A stretch of DNA of 64,000 nt from Ahaetulla prasina (lineage: Eukaryota > Chordata > Lepidosauria > Squamata > Colubridae). Below the pieces are notes generated by a model. The model was not told where the DNA came from. It made no database searches and saw only the letters and a list, made by a program, of their open reading frames with translations. The position numbers and the translations under genes are program-made. Where the stretch lies: NCBI RefSeq assembly GCF_028640845.1, contig NC_080546.1:74961551-75025550 (forward strand), given 5' to 3'. Position 1 is the first letter of the stretch. Each line of letters opens with the position of its first letter. Positions 1-10,388 of this stretch are shown here, piece after piece.

Positions 1-225
1 CATTAGGAACAGGCTCCTCCTGTTCCTCTGCCTCACTACTGTCAGTCTCTGGAGGCTCTGGAGTCCACACCTCACTCCCCGATGGTCCTGGCCCCATCTC
101 TCCCTCCTATGCAGAGCTCTCATCTGGGCCTTCCCCAGCCTCCAGGACCGGCCCATGTTCTTCCTCAGCCTCATCACTGTTTGACTCTGTTGCCAGCTCC
201 GCAGGCTGCTGGTGGACCACAACAA
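1..225 (-). mobile_element. Partial solo LTR, family B, cut by window edge
   Basis: On the minus strand this begins TGTTGTGG at 225 and runs off the left edge of the window. It aligns by eye with the complete LTR at 28247-28793: same order of acidic-codon-rich sequence, same TGTTGTGG start. The frame from base 2 of the LTR (VV, then AELATESNSDEAEEEH) is open to a TAG near 107. The adjoining 5 bases are ACTCC; the matching duplication would lie outside the window. No internal retroelement sequence follows, so it is probably a solo LTR. Confidence 0.75.
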
Positions 226-800
226 CTCCAATACCATTTACTACACTCCGTATCTTTTCTGTTTCTGTTACAAACTTTTTTTCATTACGTTCAAGCATAT
301 TTGTTACCCTTTAAAACAGATATGTCAAACTCAAGGCCTGAGTGCCAGATCTGGCCTGTGATGGGTTTAGATCTGATCTGCGGGGCCACTCTAGAGATGG
401 CGAATTTAATAAATGTAATAATAAAAATGCTATCTTTGCCAATTACATTTACAGAACACAGCATTGTGTATTTATCTGGTCATTTGCAATAGTAATTGAG
501 CCGTTGTTAGAATAATTTGTAAATAATTTCTCTGCTTCTTTATCTGTGGGCAGTTGCTGAAAAGAATGAGCAACCCAAGCAGCAGCCTGATCAAATCACC
601 TGCTTCTCTAGAAAAAAAAAGAAAGGGGTGATGGTGGTAGAGGACAAGGCTCATGTTTTGCCAATTTTTTTGTGGTTCTCTTTGCTTATGAGTGGGCAGG
701 AACATTTACAAGAGTCTGCAAAATTCAGAACAATCCAATTAATCCTGCCTGCATTTTCAAAGATGGAATAAGCAATGTGCATCTTATCTTTAATAAAATA
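226..800. other. Low-copy AT-rich stretch with a short MITE-like fragment
   Basis: No gene is visible. Around 325-392 there is a 'gtcaaactcaaggcc ... gccagatctggcctg' segment resembling the hAT-like element at 15718-15856 ('tatcaaactc ... gggccaggagtttgac'). The rest shows no repeat I recognise. Confidence 0.4.
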
Positions 801-802
801 AA

Positions 803-1155
803 AGGTAAATGTAAAGGTTCCTCTTGTACATATGTGCCAGTCGTTCCCATCTCTAGGGGGCGGTGCCCATCTCCCTTTCAAAGCCAAAGAGCCAGCGCTG
901 TCCGAAGACGTCTATGTGGTCATGTGGCCAGCATGACTAAACATGAATGGTGCACGGAACACTGTTACCTTCCCACCAAAGGCGGTCCCTATTTTTCTAT
1001 GTGCATTTTTACGTGCTTTCGAACTGCTAGGTTGGCAGAAGCTAGGACAAGTATCAGGAGCTCACCCCATTACGTGGCACTAGGGATTTGAACTGTTGAA
1101 CTCCCGACCTTTCAATTGACAAGCTCAGCATCTTAACCACTGAGCCACCGTGTCA
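803..1155 (-). mobile_element. Sauria-type tRNA-derived SINE, near full length
   Basis: Read on the minus strand, it has a tRNA-like head with a box-A-like 'tggctcagtggttaag' and a degenerate box B 'cagttcaaatccct'. A body follows ('agcagttcgaaagcacgt', 'agggaccgcctttggtggg', 'catgaccacatagacgtc'), then a 3' end 'ggaacctttacatttacc'. Four other copies lie in the window (8418, 12122, 30711, 34458). Sauria SINEs are known to use RTE/BovB-type machinery, and BovB tails are present here. Confidence 0.85.
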
Positions 1156-1267
1156 TATTTTACCTTTAATAAAATAGTACTTGTTAAACAGAATTCGAAC
1201 AGATTCTAGAGCAGTGCAAGGCCCATCAGGAAGGATCCTTTATTACAGTTCATGAGAGTGTATTTTT

Positions 1268-1850
1268 AGAATAGAATAGAATTTTTATTGGCCAAGTGTG
1301 ATTGGACACACAAGGAATTTGTCTTGGTGCATATGCTCTCAGTGTACATAAAAGAAAAGATACCTTCATCAAGGTACAACATTTACAACACAAATGATGG
1401 TCATAGGGTACAATTTAACACCTAATGATACAACACTTAATGATAAGCATAGGGTACAAATAAGCAATCAGGAACAATCAATATCAAAATAAATTGTAAG
1501 GATTACCAGCAACAAAGTTACAGTCATACAGTCATAAGTGGAAAGAGATTGGTGATGGGAACAATGAGAAGATTAATAGTAGTGCAGATTTAGTAAATAG
1601 TTTGACAGTGTTGAGGGAATTATTTGTTTAGCAAAGTGATGGCCTTCGGGAAAAAACTGTTCTTGCGTCTAGTTGTTCTGGTTTGCAGTGCTCTATAGCG
1701 TCGTTTTGAGGGTAGGAGTTGAAACAGTTTATGTCCAGGATGTGAGGGATCTGTAAATATTTTCACGGCCCTCTTCTTGATTCGTGCAGTATACAGGTCC
1801 TCAATGGAAGGCAGGTTGGTAGCAATTATTTTTTCTGTTTGCAAGTTTCT
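1268..1850 (-). mobile_element. 3' end of a pentanucleotide-tailed LINE (L2/L3-like, snake type)
   Basis: The minus strand encodes the end of a non-LTR reverse transcriptase ORF at 1620-1844 (visible: PSIEDLYTARIKKRAVKIF, then LLPSKRRYRALQTRTTRR). A 3'UTR of about 350 bp follows, ending 'cacacttggccaataaaaat' and a short (ATTCT) tail at 1268-1280. The same 3'UTR occurs at 6640-6925 and 62085-63545. The copy is 5'-truncated. Confidence 0.8.
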
Positions 1851-1962
1851 TTCTTATTTTTTATTTCTGTTGGCAAGTTTAATAAAATAAAAAAATAAAA
1901 TAAGAAAGTTTAATAAAATAAGAAAGTTTCTTTCTTATTTTTTATTTCTGTTGGCAAGTTTC
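1843..1962. repeat. 81-bp local tandem duplication
   Basis: The string beginning 'agtttctttcttatttttt' and ending 'ctgttggcaagttt' occurs at 1843-1881 and again at 1924-1962, 81 bp apart. The interval is (AAAAT)-rich. It lies at the broken end of the LINE fragment. Confidence 0.75.
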
Positions 1963-2053
1963 ATACAATTGAGAAGGCTTCTTGTATTTTTCCCCATCAT
2001 TCATTCTTAGGAAGAGCACCTGTAATGGAAGCTTGCTGAATTAATGAAGACTA

Positions 2054-2165
2054 ATGTTACCCAATTTGGTTTCTTCCCAGATGTCTTGGCCATGTTGGAG
2101 GGAAATTCTGGGTATTGCATTCCCAGCACATCTGGAGGACATCAAGTTGGGGAAATTTGGTGTAA
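2054..2165. mobile_element. Degenerate MITE fragment
   Basis: 'cccaatttggtttcttcc' and 'agcacatctggaggacatcaagttgggg' bracket 'attctgggtattgcattccc'. This is the layout of short palindromic hAT-type elements common in vertebrates. The inverted arms are imperfect and no target duplication was found. Confidence 0.35.
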
Positions 2166-3027
2166 GCTCTTCATATAATTTGGAATGCTGCACATTCCTC
2201 CCAATCAGCGGAAGAACCTACATATGTACAGCACACTCCATTTTACATAATTTGCTTAAATATGTGAATTTTGTATTTATTCAAAAGCTTATATTTTGAT
2301 TATGCATAAAACAAATATTGACTACAAAAAAAAACCCCACACAAATTTATATTAAGGATGAAAATAGCTAAATCTCAAAATCATATGCAAGTATTTATTA
2401 TTACTGTCTACAGTTAAACAATTAGAATGAATAAGAATAACTGAATCTAACCCAGGGTTTGGATTATTGCTGCATATTTTAAATATAAGCAGAGGAAATA
2501 CATTAGAGCACCATATTGAGAGCCTGAAAAAAAGCTTAGGATTGAGCTTTTAAAACAATATAATATTTTGGAATGAGAAGTAAACACATCGGCTGGATGT
2601 AGGATATCTCTGTTAGTCAAACACTGAAAATTATTTGTTTATGTAAGATAAAACATTAATTTGGTGTTTGCTGGTTTTAAAATTTACAAGCTGAATTTTA
2701 ATAATTGAGAGACAATCTGGAATTAATGCAATTTTCTCTAATTAAGATGACTTTGCTGGAGTCTATTACAACTATTATGCTGCGCTTTAATGGGGGGCAG
2801 AGTTCAAGTGATAAGAGTTTATTTGAGCAATTAGTTTGTAGAAAGTGTACTTTTATAAATAAATTTTATGAAGAAGCTTTAGTTGGTTACTAAGATTCTC
2901 AAATTAGATTATTTTTAATGTATTATTGCGTGGCTTAGCCCTTCTAACCTAGTGTCATTCAAATGACTTGGACTATTGAAAGCAAGGCCAATTTAAAAAC
3001 AGGCAGGTATGCATTTAAAGAATGCAA
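2166..3027. other. AT-rich low-copy DNA
   Basis: No ORF with coding character and no recognised repeat. A short A-run lies near 2325. Confidence 0.5.
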
Positions 3028-4790
3028 AATTTTATTTATTTATTTTATTAATCCAATTTCTATACCGCCCTTCTCTCGAAGGACTCAGGGCAGTTTACAA
3101 GCCATATTAAAAATACAAAAATACACATAATATAAATAACAAATTTAAAAAACATTTAAAACGAATATATTAATTGGCCAAATTGTTAAAACGGTCAAAG
3201 CCGACATAAAACCCTTTAAAATTTAAAAGCTATAATTAAAATACATTTAAAATACATTTAGGCTAGTCCCACACGATTAAATAATAAAGTTTTTAATTCC
3301 CGCTTGAAGGTTCGGAGGTCAGGGAGTTGGCGTAACCCCGGAGGTAACTCGTTCCAAAGAGCCAGTGCTGCCACAGAGAAGGCTCTCCCTCTGAGGGCCG
3401 CCAACCGACATTGTTTGGTCAACGGCACCCTGAGCAGGCCCACTCTGTGGGAGCGCACAGGTCGTTGGGAGGCTATCGGTGGCAGAAGGCTGTCTCGTAG
3501 TTACCCCGGTCCTAAGCCATGGAGCGCTTTGAAGGTGGTCACTAACACCTTGAATTGCACCCGGAAGGCTACCAGCAGCCAGTGCAGGCCACGCAGGATG
3601 GGTGTTATATGGGAGTAATGTGGTGCTCCCTCTATTACCCGCACAGCCGCATTCTGGACTAACTAAGCCTCCTGGTGCTCTTCAAGGGGAGCCCCATGTA
3701 GAGAGCATTACAATAGTCCAGGCGAGAGGTAACGAGGGCGTGAGTGACCGTGCGTAAGGAGTCCTGGTCAAGGAAGGGGCGCAACTGGCGAATCAGGCAA
3801 ACCTGATAAAATGCTCCCCTGGCGATGGCCATCAGGTGTTCTTCTAAAGACAGCCGATCGTCCAGGAGAACTCCCAAGTTGCGCACCCTTCCCCTGGGGG
3901 CCAATACTTCACCCCCAACAGTCAGCGAGGGCGAAAGCTGGCTGTATCGGGACGCCGGAACCCACAGCCACTCTGTCTTGGTCAGGTTGAGCTGGAGCCT
4001 GTTCCTCCCCATCCAGACCCACACGGCCTCAAGACACCGGGCCATCATCTCGACAGCTTCATTGGGGTGGTTTGGAGTGGAAATGTACAGCTGAGTATCA
4101 TCAGCGTATAGATGATAATCCACCCCAAAACCACGGATAACCTCACCCAGCGGCTTCATGTAGATGTTGAACAGGAGAGGCAAGAGAACCGACCCCTGAG
4201 GCACCCCACAAGTGAGGTACCTAGAAGTCGATCTCTGCCCCCCTGCCAACACTGTCTGCGAACGGTCAGAGAGATAGGAGGAGAACCACCGATAAAAGAT
4301 GCCTCCCACCCCCAATCCCTCCAACCGTCGCAGCAGGATACCATGGTTGACGGTATCAAAAGCCGCCGAGAGATCTAAAAGGACCAGGACAGAGGAACAT
4401 CCCCTGTCCCGAGCGCTCCAGAGGTCATCCACCAATGCGACCAAAGCCGTCTCAGTGCTGTACCCAGGTCTGAAGCCGGACTGGAACGGGTCTAGAAAGA
4501 CAGATTCCTCCAGGTATTGGGGAAGCTGATATGCCACCACACTATCAACAACCTTCGCCAAAAAGCGAAGGTTGGAGACTGGACGATAGTTCGCCAATAC
4601 AGCCAATACAGCTGGGTCCAGGGAAGGCTTCTTGAGGAAGGACCTCACCACCGCCTCTTTCAAATGCCCTCCAACAAGGAAGCGTTGGTAACTCCCAAGA
4701 GCCAGCCTCGTGTCACCTCCCGTGTGGCCAGTACCAACCAGGAGGGACACGGGTCCAATAAACATGTGGTGGGATTCTCTCAATTAAATC
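3028..4790 (-). mobile_element. L2-clade LINE, 5'-truncated
   Basis: Minus-strand non-LTR element. The 3' end is at the left: an AAAT-rich tail (about 3030-3045) is preceded by 'gccctgagtcctt.gagagaagggcggtata', the same tail as at 36390-36430 and 42940-42975. The coding part runs from about 4783 to 3258. The 5' end lacks the endonuclease domain, as expected for target-primed insertion that stopped early. Confidence 0.85.
3258..4783 (-). pseudogene. L2-clade reverse transcriptase, broken
   Basis: A 374-codon open frame (4783 to 3659) carries reverse transcriptase landmarks in order: fingers region FRPGYSTETALVALVDDL; motif A LLDLSAAFDTV with its Asp; GVPQGSVL; catalytic YADDTQLY; then KTEWLW and VRNLGVLLDDRLS of the thumb. 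The frame closes at PLKSTRRLS. The C-terminal end continues in another frame at 3458-3258 (CRLAALRGRAFSVAALALWN), so a frameshift lies between. The ATG or alternative start is not meaningful because the element is 5'-truncated; no endonuclease is present. In life such a protein reverse-transcribes its own RNA at a nicked target. The catalytic YADD is intact, but the break makes activity unlikely. Confidence 0.85.
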
Positions 4791-5103
4791 TCTCACAAGT
4801 CTAACATATAACTCTGTATATATGTATAACTCTGTCAAGTAAATTTAAGAAAATGAAATCCTGCCCAATTAGGCAATTAGTTAATTGTCAATTAGAAAAA
4901 TGATGTGAGGAATATATTGAAATATATTATTTCACTTTTTTGAAATCAAAACAGAACCTATTACATTCACAATGATCCCACATGTGATTGTGAATGGAAG
5001 TAACTGTTTTTTCTCAATTCTAGAAAGCTTTATGTTACAGACTAGCATGACAGGTGCTGCATTACTGGAGAAGAAGAAACGGGATAGCCACTTGTCTGAA
5101 ATG
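4791..5103. other. AT-rich low-copy DNA
   Basis: Nothing recognised. Confidence 0.5.
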
Positions 5104-5111
5104 GTACAGAG

Positions 5112-5741
5112 CAGTGATGGCTAACCTTCTTGCCTTATGTGCCAAAAGCTGGGGGGAGTTGTGCACGTATGTGTCCACGCCCATAATGGAATGCCCCCAC
5201 ACATGCACACCCTTGCGCATGTGTGCATGACCCTCTCGTGCTCCCCTATCCCTTACATGCATGTGCGACCCCAGTATTTCCCCTGCCCCTTGCACAAAAG
5301 TGCACGACCCCACCACACTCTCCTTGCCCACCGCGCATGCACGTGGGACCCCACGCGGCCCGTTTTGGGCTGGCAGGCCTTTCTGAAGCCTCCTGGGACC
5401 AAAAATGGCCCACAGGGAGGTCATGCTGCAACTCCCCGTGGCCTGTTAGCCTCCTGGGACCAAAAACAGGCCACGAGAGAGCAAGCTGCACCCCCTCCTG
5501 GCCCGTTTTGGTTTGCTGCTATCCCATGCTCCCCAACTCCTGTGCATCTGCGCGAGACTCCTGCGCATGCATGCATCTCCCGCATGCGCCCTACCCCCAC
5601 GCCAGAGACCCAAAAATCAGCTGGCCAGTGGGAGGTGCATGCGCATGCACAGTGGAGCTGAGCTGGGTTACGGCTCGTGTGCCCACAGAGAGGGCTCAGT
5701 GTGCCACCTGTGGCATGCGTGCCATAGGTTCACCCTCACAG
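5112..5741. mobile_element. Non-autonomous hAT-like element
   Basis: The termini are CAGTGATGGCTAACC and the inverted form ..GGTTCACCCTCACAG. Flanking 8-bp duplications are GTACAGAG (5104-5111) and GTACAGCG (5742-5749), 7 of 8 identical. The interior is GC-rich and rich in 'gcatgcgca' and 'cacgcccacc' motifs, which keeps long spurious frames open (one of 282 codons starts at 5223). No transposase is visible. hAT transposases make 8-bp duplications, so the class call is sound. Confidence 0.8.
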
Positions 5742-5749
5742 GTACAGCG

Positions 5750-6065
5750 CCATGATGGCAAACGTATAGCACATGTGCCAGAAGTGGCATGCAGAGTCAT
5801 CTCTTCGGGCACATCAGCTTTTCCCTGTTGCTCTTCTGGGTTCCGGTGTGGACAGCTGGTTTTCACATGCACAGTTTTCACTGGAAGACCAGGTGACTGG
5901 CATGCATGCACATGCCGGAAACCGGAAGCTCAGTTCTGCACTCAGCTCTTCCAGTTTCCGATGTGTGTGCACCAGGGAGCTGCTCTTCTAGTTTCTGGAG
6001 CGCCCCTGCGCACACTCATGCGCTCCCTCTTCGGCAGTCGGTGCCAAAAAGGTTCGCCAACACTC
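5750..6065. mobile_element. Second hAT-like element abutting the first
   Basis: Starts CCATGATGGCAAAC and ends GGTTCGCCAACACTC, the same family in the opposite orientation. It shares the inner target copy GTACAGCG with its neighbour and is followed by GTATAGGG (6066-6073), 6 of 8 identical. Confidence 0.7.
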
Positions 6066-6073
6066 GTATAGGG

Positions 6074-6572
6074 TCTCCTCATTGAGCAAGCTCCAAGGTT
6101 CCTTCCAATGCTACTTTTCTGTATTCTGTAAATTACAGGTTAAAACAAACAATTACAAAAAAAAGTTACATTTTTACTGAAATTTGAGTTAATTTAATAG
6201 GCTTTAGTGAGTTATGAGGTCCAGGCAGAAGAAGAACATCATGGCTTCAAAATGTAAGGGACTGGTTTGGACAAAACTCAGCAGCACTGTTGATAAAAAT
6301 AGGATCACCAACATGATCGCCAACATCCGATGATGGGTATCGCACAAGAAGAAGAAGTGATGTATGAAAGTCTTTGAATAACTTGTTAGACATGGAAGGG
6401 GCCAATTTGTTTTTATTCAGAATTCTTAGCACATAGAGCTGCTGGACCTTAAGCTACTAGCTTTTTAATGACCTCTCGGACAAACTGCAGCAGAGCTTTC
6501 TTTAACTTTCTTCATTTTCTCTGGCCTTCACCTACAAAGGAAGATTCAAGGGGAAAAATGCATCCAAACAGA
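6074..6572. other. Low-copy DNA
   Basis: No gene or recognised repeat between the hAT pair and the pentanucleotide array. Confidence 0.5.
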
Positions 6573-6641
6573 AGAATAGAATAGAATAGAATAGAATAGA
6601 ATAGAATAGAATAGAATAGAATAGAATAGAATAGAATAGAA
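6573..6641. repeat. (AATAG)n microsatellite at LINE 3' end
   Basis: About 13 near-perfect 5-bp units directly precede the minus-strand LINE 3' terminus. Confidence 0.95.
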
Positions 6642-6925
6642 TTTTATTGGCCAAGTGTGATTGGACAGACAAGGAATTTGTCTTGGTGCATATGCTCTAA
6701 GTGTACATAAAAGAAAAGATACGTTCATCAAGGTACAACATTTACAACACAATTGATGGTCAATATATCAATATAAATCATAAGGATTGCCAGCAACAAA
6801 GTTACAGTCATACAGTCATAAGTGGAAAGAGATTGGTGATGGGAACTATGATAAGATTAATAGTAGTGCAGATTTAGTAAATAGTTTGACAGTGTTGAGG
6901 GAATTATTTGTTTAGCAGTGATGGA
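6642..6925 (-). mobile_element. Pentanucleotide-tailed LINE 3'UTR
   Basis: Same 3'UTR as 1281-1630 ('ccaagtgtgattgga', 'ggtgcatatgctct', 'gattggtgatggga'), truncated inside the UTR near 6925. It has a small internal deletion relative to the first copy. Confidence 0.85.
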
Positions 6926-7866
6926 ATTATCCATGATACTTTCTCATATAATGTAAAAACAATCAAGGCCCATATTAGAATGAGAAGTTGCTTCAGGACA
7001 TTCAAGGGATGGTCTTCCTCCATATTTCCAAATCTAAATGATGATGCTGGTAAGACAAGAAGCAGGTTCAGTTCTCTGGAATTTTTTGCTGCTGATTGCC
7101 AATCCATAAGGAAGGTGTAGTGCACAGAAGTGCTAATTACACTTTGGTCCCCTATTACATATCAGACATGCTAAGGATTTGTTATTTGTTACTGCAAAGA
7201 CATTGAGATGCAATTAATTATCTAAGAAAACATTTGACATGGCAAATGAAGCAAGTACATAAGGAATTAATTACAGACGAAACATAAATCTACTTTTTTC
7301 AAACTATTCTTATGCGTCTGTATCAATACTGTTTCATAAAGAATTATATTAAGTTATCCTGAAATTCCAATGTATATTACTGTAGAGGAAAAATAATTGG
7401 AGCCTGGGGTCATGTTGTTGCAATTAAATGCTTGTTAAATATGTTTAGAGGGGGGAGAATCAATCATGAATCCTGGCCTTCCATTGTTTGTTGGACAAAA
7501 TAGTTCAAACTCTTAATTGTGGTTGCCAACTGGCAGTTCCAAATCTGACAGGTACTTCCTAGGCATGGAATCAGCAGAAAGTTTATGCTTTATCTGCGTG
7601 GCAATCATGAAATTCCCCTCAACTCTCCTTTATATACCAGAAAACACGTGTTAAATCCAAACCTCAACCAATTAGGGATTAAATAAAGAAAAAGCAGTTT
7701 CTGGGGCGGGGGGATCGAAAACTTACAAGAAATGTGGATCCTGGCTAGCAAAATTCATTCTTTAAGAAATCTGTTGTCCCGCAGAGTAAATCTTTTTAGC
7801 TAGAGATTGGTGTTAAAATTGTATGCTTTTATAATTAATGAAGTTTAATTATTTCATTTGTGTCTG
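6926..7866. other. AT-rich low-copy DNA
   Basis: No feature beyond short overlapping chance frames at 6904-7125 on both strands. Confidence 0.5.
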
Positions 7867-7874
7867 ATCATATG

Positions 7875-8012
7875 CCAGTGGTGGGATTCAAGTAATTTAA
7901 CAACCAGTTCTCTGCTCTAATGATTTCTTCCAAAAACCAGTTTGCCAAACTGCTCAGAAAGTTAACAACCGGTTCTCCCGAAGTGGTGTGAACTGGCTGA
8001 ATCCCACCACCG
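7875..8012. mobile_element. Short hAT-like MITE
   Basis: Termini CCAGTGGTGGGATTCAA and ..CTGAATCCCACCACCG are inverted copies. Flanks are ATCATATG (7867-7874) and ATCATATC (8013-8020), 7 of 8. It contains the family motif 'aaccggttctcc'. Confidence 0.8.
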
Positions 8013-8020
8013 ATCATATC

Positions 8021-8417
8021 CCCAAAGATTTGTCCCATGCCTTCACTTCACTCTGAATAAAGTGGCCTTGAACACATATTGTTTCTTTTTATTAGAAATA
8101 TTATCCTGTTCAAGGGGAATTCTTTCCTGGAGTATATTTTTCTGCTGTCATTTATTTTAAAAACCACTGCATTTCTCAAGAGCTTATATTGAGCTTTAGA
8201 TAAAATGGTATTATTTCGAGCAGATTCCTTTATATATGACACTATGTGACATTTGCAATCAAAAAGGTCAATCCCATTTGAACTGTTAGCAGGTTATAGC
8301 ATTTGCAACATTAAAAACAGCTGCCTTATTGGTGGGGATGGTGAATCTGCTTTTCACCTTGATTGAAATAATACAGCTTTTAAAAATGCATTGGTATATC
8401 TTGATTATTATAACCAG
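8021..8417. other. Low-copy DNA
   Basis: Nothing recognised apart from chance frames. Confidence 0.45.
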
Positions 8418-8634
8418 TAAGGTAAAGGTTCCCCTCGCACATATGTGCTAGTTGTTCCCGACTCTAGGGGGCAGTGCTCATCTCCGTTTCAAGGCCGAAG
8501 AGCCAGCGCTTTCTGAAGATATCTCCGTGGTCATGTGGCCGGCATGACTCAATGCCAAAGGCGCACGGAAAGCTGTTACCTTCCCACCAAAAGTGGTCCC
8601 TATTTTTTGACTTGCATTTTTATGTGCTTTTGAA
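8418..8634 (-). mobile_element. Sauria-type SINE, 3' part
   Basis: Minus-strand body and 3' end ('ggggaacctttacc'). The tRNA head is replaced at about 8634 by the start of a different SINE. Confidence 0.85.
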
Positions 8635-8898
8635 GGGCCTCTGGTGGCTCAGACTGCTAAGACAGTCTGTTATTAACACAGCTGCTTGCAATTACTGCAG
8701 GTTCAAGTCCCACCAGGCCCAAGGTTGACTCAGCCTTCCATCCTTTATAAGGTAGGTAAAATGAGGACCCAGATTGTTGGGGGCAATAAGTTGACTTTGT
8801 ATATAATATACAAATGGATGAAGACTATTGCTTAACATAGTGTAAGCCGCCCTGAGTCTTCGGAGAAGGGCGGGATATAAATGCAAATAAAAAAAAAA
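8635..8898 (+). mobile_element. tRNA-derived SINE with L2-like 3' tail
   Basis: The head carries box-A-like 'tggctcagactgctaagac' (8648-8666) and box B 'ggttcaagtccc' (8700-8711). After an unrelated body ('gactcagccttccatcc', 'gacccagattgttggggg') the 3' end 'gccgccctgagtcttcgg' / 'agaagggcggga' matches the 3' end of the L2-clade LINEs in this window, followed by poly-A. The shared tail implies mobilisation by that LINE (inference). A second copy is at 31262-31500. Confidence 0.85.
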
Positions 8899-8902
8899 AG
8901 TG

Positions 8903-9495
8903 GAATCCAATTTTTTTTACTACCAGTTCTGTGGCTTGGTGGGCATGACAGGGGAAGGATACATGCTTTCAGCATGACCTGAGTATAACTCATAAAATCA
9001 TCTGCTGCAATGTCCTTCCTGTTGAAGACTACTTCAGCTTCAATCGCAACAATACACGAGCACACAATAGATTTAAACTTATTGTGAACCGCTCCAATCT
9101 TGATTGTAGAATATGACTTCAGTAACAGAGTTGTTAATGCCTGGAATGCACTACCTGACTCTGTGGTCTCTTCCCAAAATTCCCAAAGCTTTAACCAAAG
9201 GCTATCTACTGTTGACCTCACCCCATTCCTAAGAGGTCTGTAAGGCATAAGAGCACCAGCGTGCCTATCGTCCCTGTCCTAATGTTCCCTTTGGTTGTAT
9301 CCAATTCGTATGGTTATTTCATGCTTATACTTATATATACTGTTGTGTTTAATAAATAAATAAATAAAAAATCTCCATTCCCACCCCACTCTGGGGCCAG
9401 CCAGAGGTGGTATTTGCCGGTTCTCCGAACTACTCAAAATTTCCGCTACCGGTTCTCCAGAACCTATCAGAACCTGCTGAATAGCAACCCTGATT
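8903..9495 (+). mobile_element. hAT-like MITE interrupted by a LINE tail
   Basis: The left half (8903-8964) carries 'ttactaccagttctgtgg' and 'ggggaaggatac'. The right half (9368-9495) resumes with 'aaatctccattcccacc' and ends near 'cagaacctgctgaa'. Uninterrupted relatives at 22635 and 39978 join the two halves directly, so the LINE piece between them is a later insertion. Confidence 0.7.
8965..9368 (+). mobile_element. 3' end of a CR1/Rex-like LINE (family X)
   Basis: Plus-strand C-terminal reverse transcriptase remains (visible downstream: WNALPDSVV, then FLRGL and a stop near 9242). A 3'UTR follows ('gtgcctatcgtccctgtcc', 'tatactgttgtgtttaa') and an AAAT tail. Relatives are at 25230, 46262, 47174, 53112 and 54080. 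Confidence 0.75.
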
Positions 9496-9937
9496 ATAAC
9501 TTTTATGATGGTGATTAGAACTTCAATAATTCCCATTTTGAGGGCTGAATTTATATTAATGTGACTAAAAAAAACTCTGAGCAAATGCAAGATGTTCAAG
9601 CAATATGATGGGGGATTAATTAACTTGACAGCAAGAAAAGGAAGAAGGAAAAAATGTTATGATATTGGGTGACAACAGGAAGGAGGGAACAAAGTGAAAG
9701 GATAACTTATGGGAACACATGAGGGGAGACAAACTTTTCTTTCTGCTTTTCATATCCATGATGGCACAATGTCAAACCATTAGCTATTTGAGCCCATTAA
9801 TATTGATGCTGACATGAAGTATTTTTCAGGCTTTTCAAACCTTACCTGAAAATTCTGGAGTTTGAACATTGGACTTTCACAGGATGTATTCTACCTCTGA
9901 CCTGTGGCTCTCTTGGTCCTCTACATCTACTTTGTTA
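9496..9937. other. Low-copy DNA
   Basis: No gene or recognised repeat. Confidence 0.45.
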
Positions 9938-10388
9938 TTGTTGTTAGTTGCAAAGTCATGTCTGACCCATTGCGACCCCATGGACAATGTTCCTCCAGGC
10001 CTTCCTGTCCTCTACCATCCTCTGGAGTCCATTTAAGCTCATGCCTACTGCTTCAGTGACTCCTCATTCTCTGTCGTCCCATTCTTCTTTTTCTCTCAGT
10101 CTTTCCCAGCATTAGGCTTTTCTCTAGTGAGTCCTTCCTTCTCATTAAATGGCCAAAGTATTTCAGTTTCATCTTCAGGATCTGACCTTCTAAGAAGCAG
10201 TCAGGGTTGATCTCCTCTAGGACTGACTTGTTTGTTCGCCTTGCAGTCCATGAGGAGTCTTCTCCAGCACCATAGTTCAAAGGCCTCAATTCTTTGGTGC
10301 TCAGCCTTTCTTATGCTCCAACTTTCACAGCCATACATTGCAACTGGGGAAACCATAGCCTTGACTGTACTATATCTATAAATTCCCA
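9938..10388 (-). mobile_element. BovB (RTE) LINE 3' end
   Basis: The left end 'gttgttgttagttgcaaagt' (reverse complement of the RTE tail) is followed by minus-strand remains of the BovB reverse transcriptase C-terminus: MKLKYFGHLMRRKDSLEKS, then a frame with YGCESWSIRKAEHQRIEAF. Several frameshifts; 5'-truncated. Two further copies at 38155 and 44992. BovB is the LINE family known for horizontal transfer among squamates and mammals. Confidence 0.9.

Noticed and set aside
5223..6071. 282-codon open frame on the plus strand
   Set aside because: It spans two hAT-like elements and their target copies. Its openness follows from GC-rich, CpG/CA-rich sequence; no domain is visible and overlapping frames are open too.
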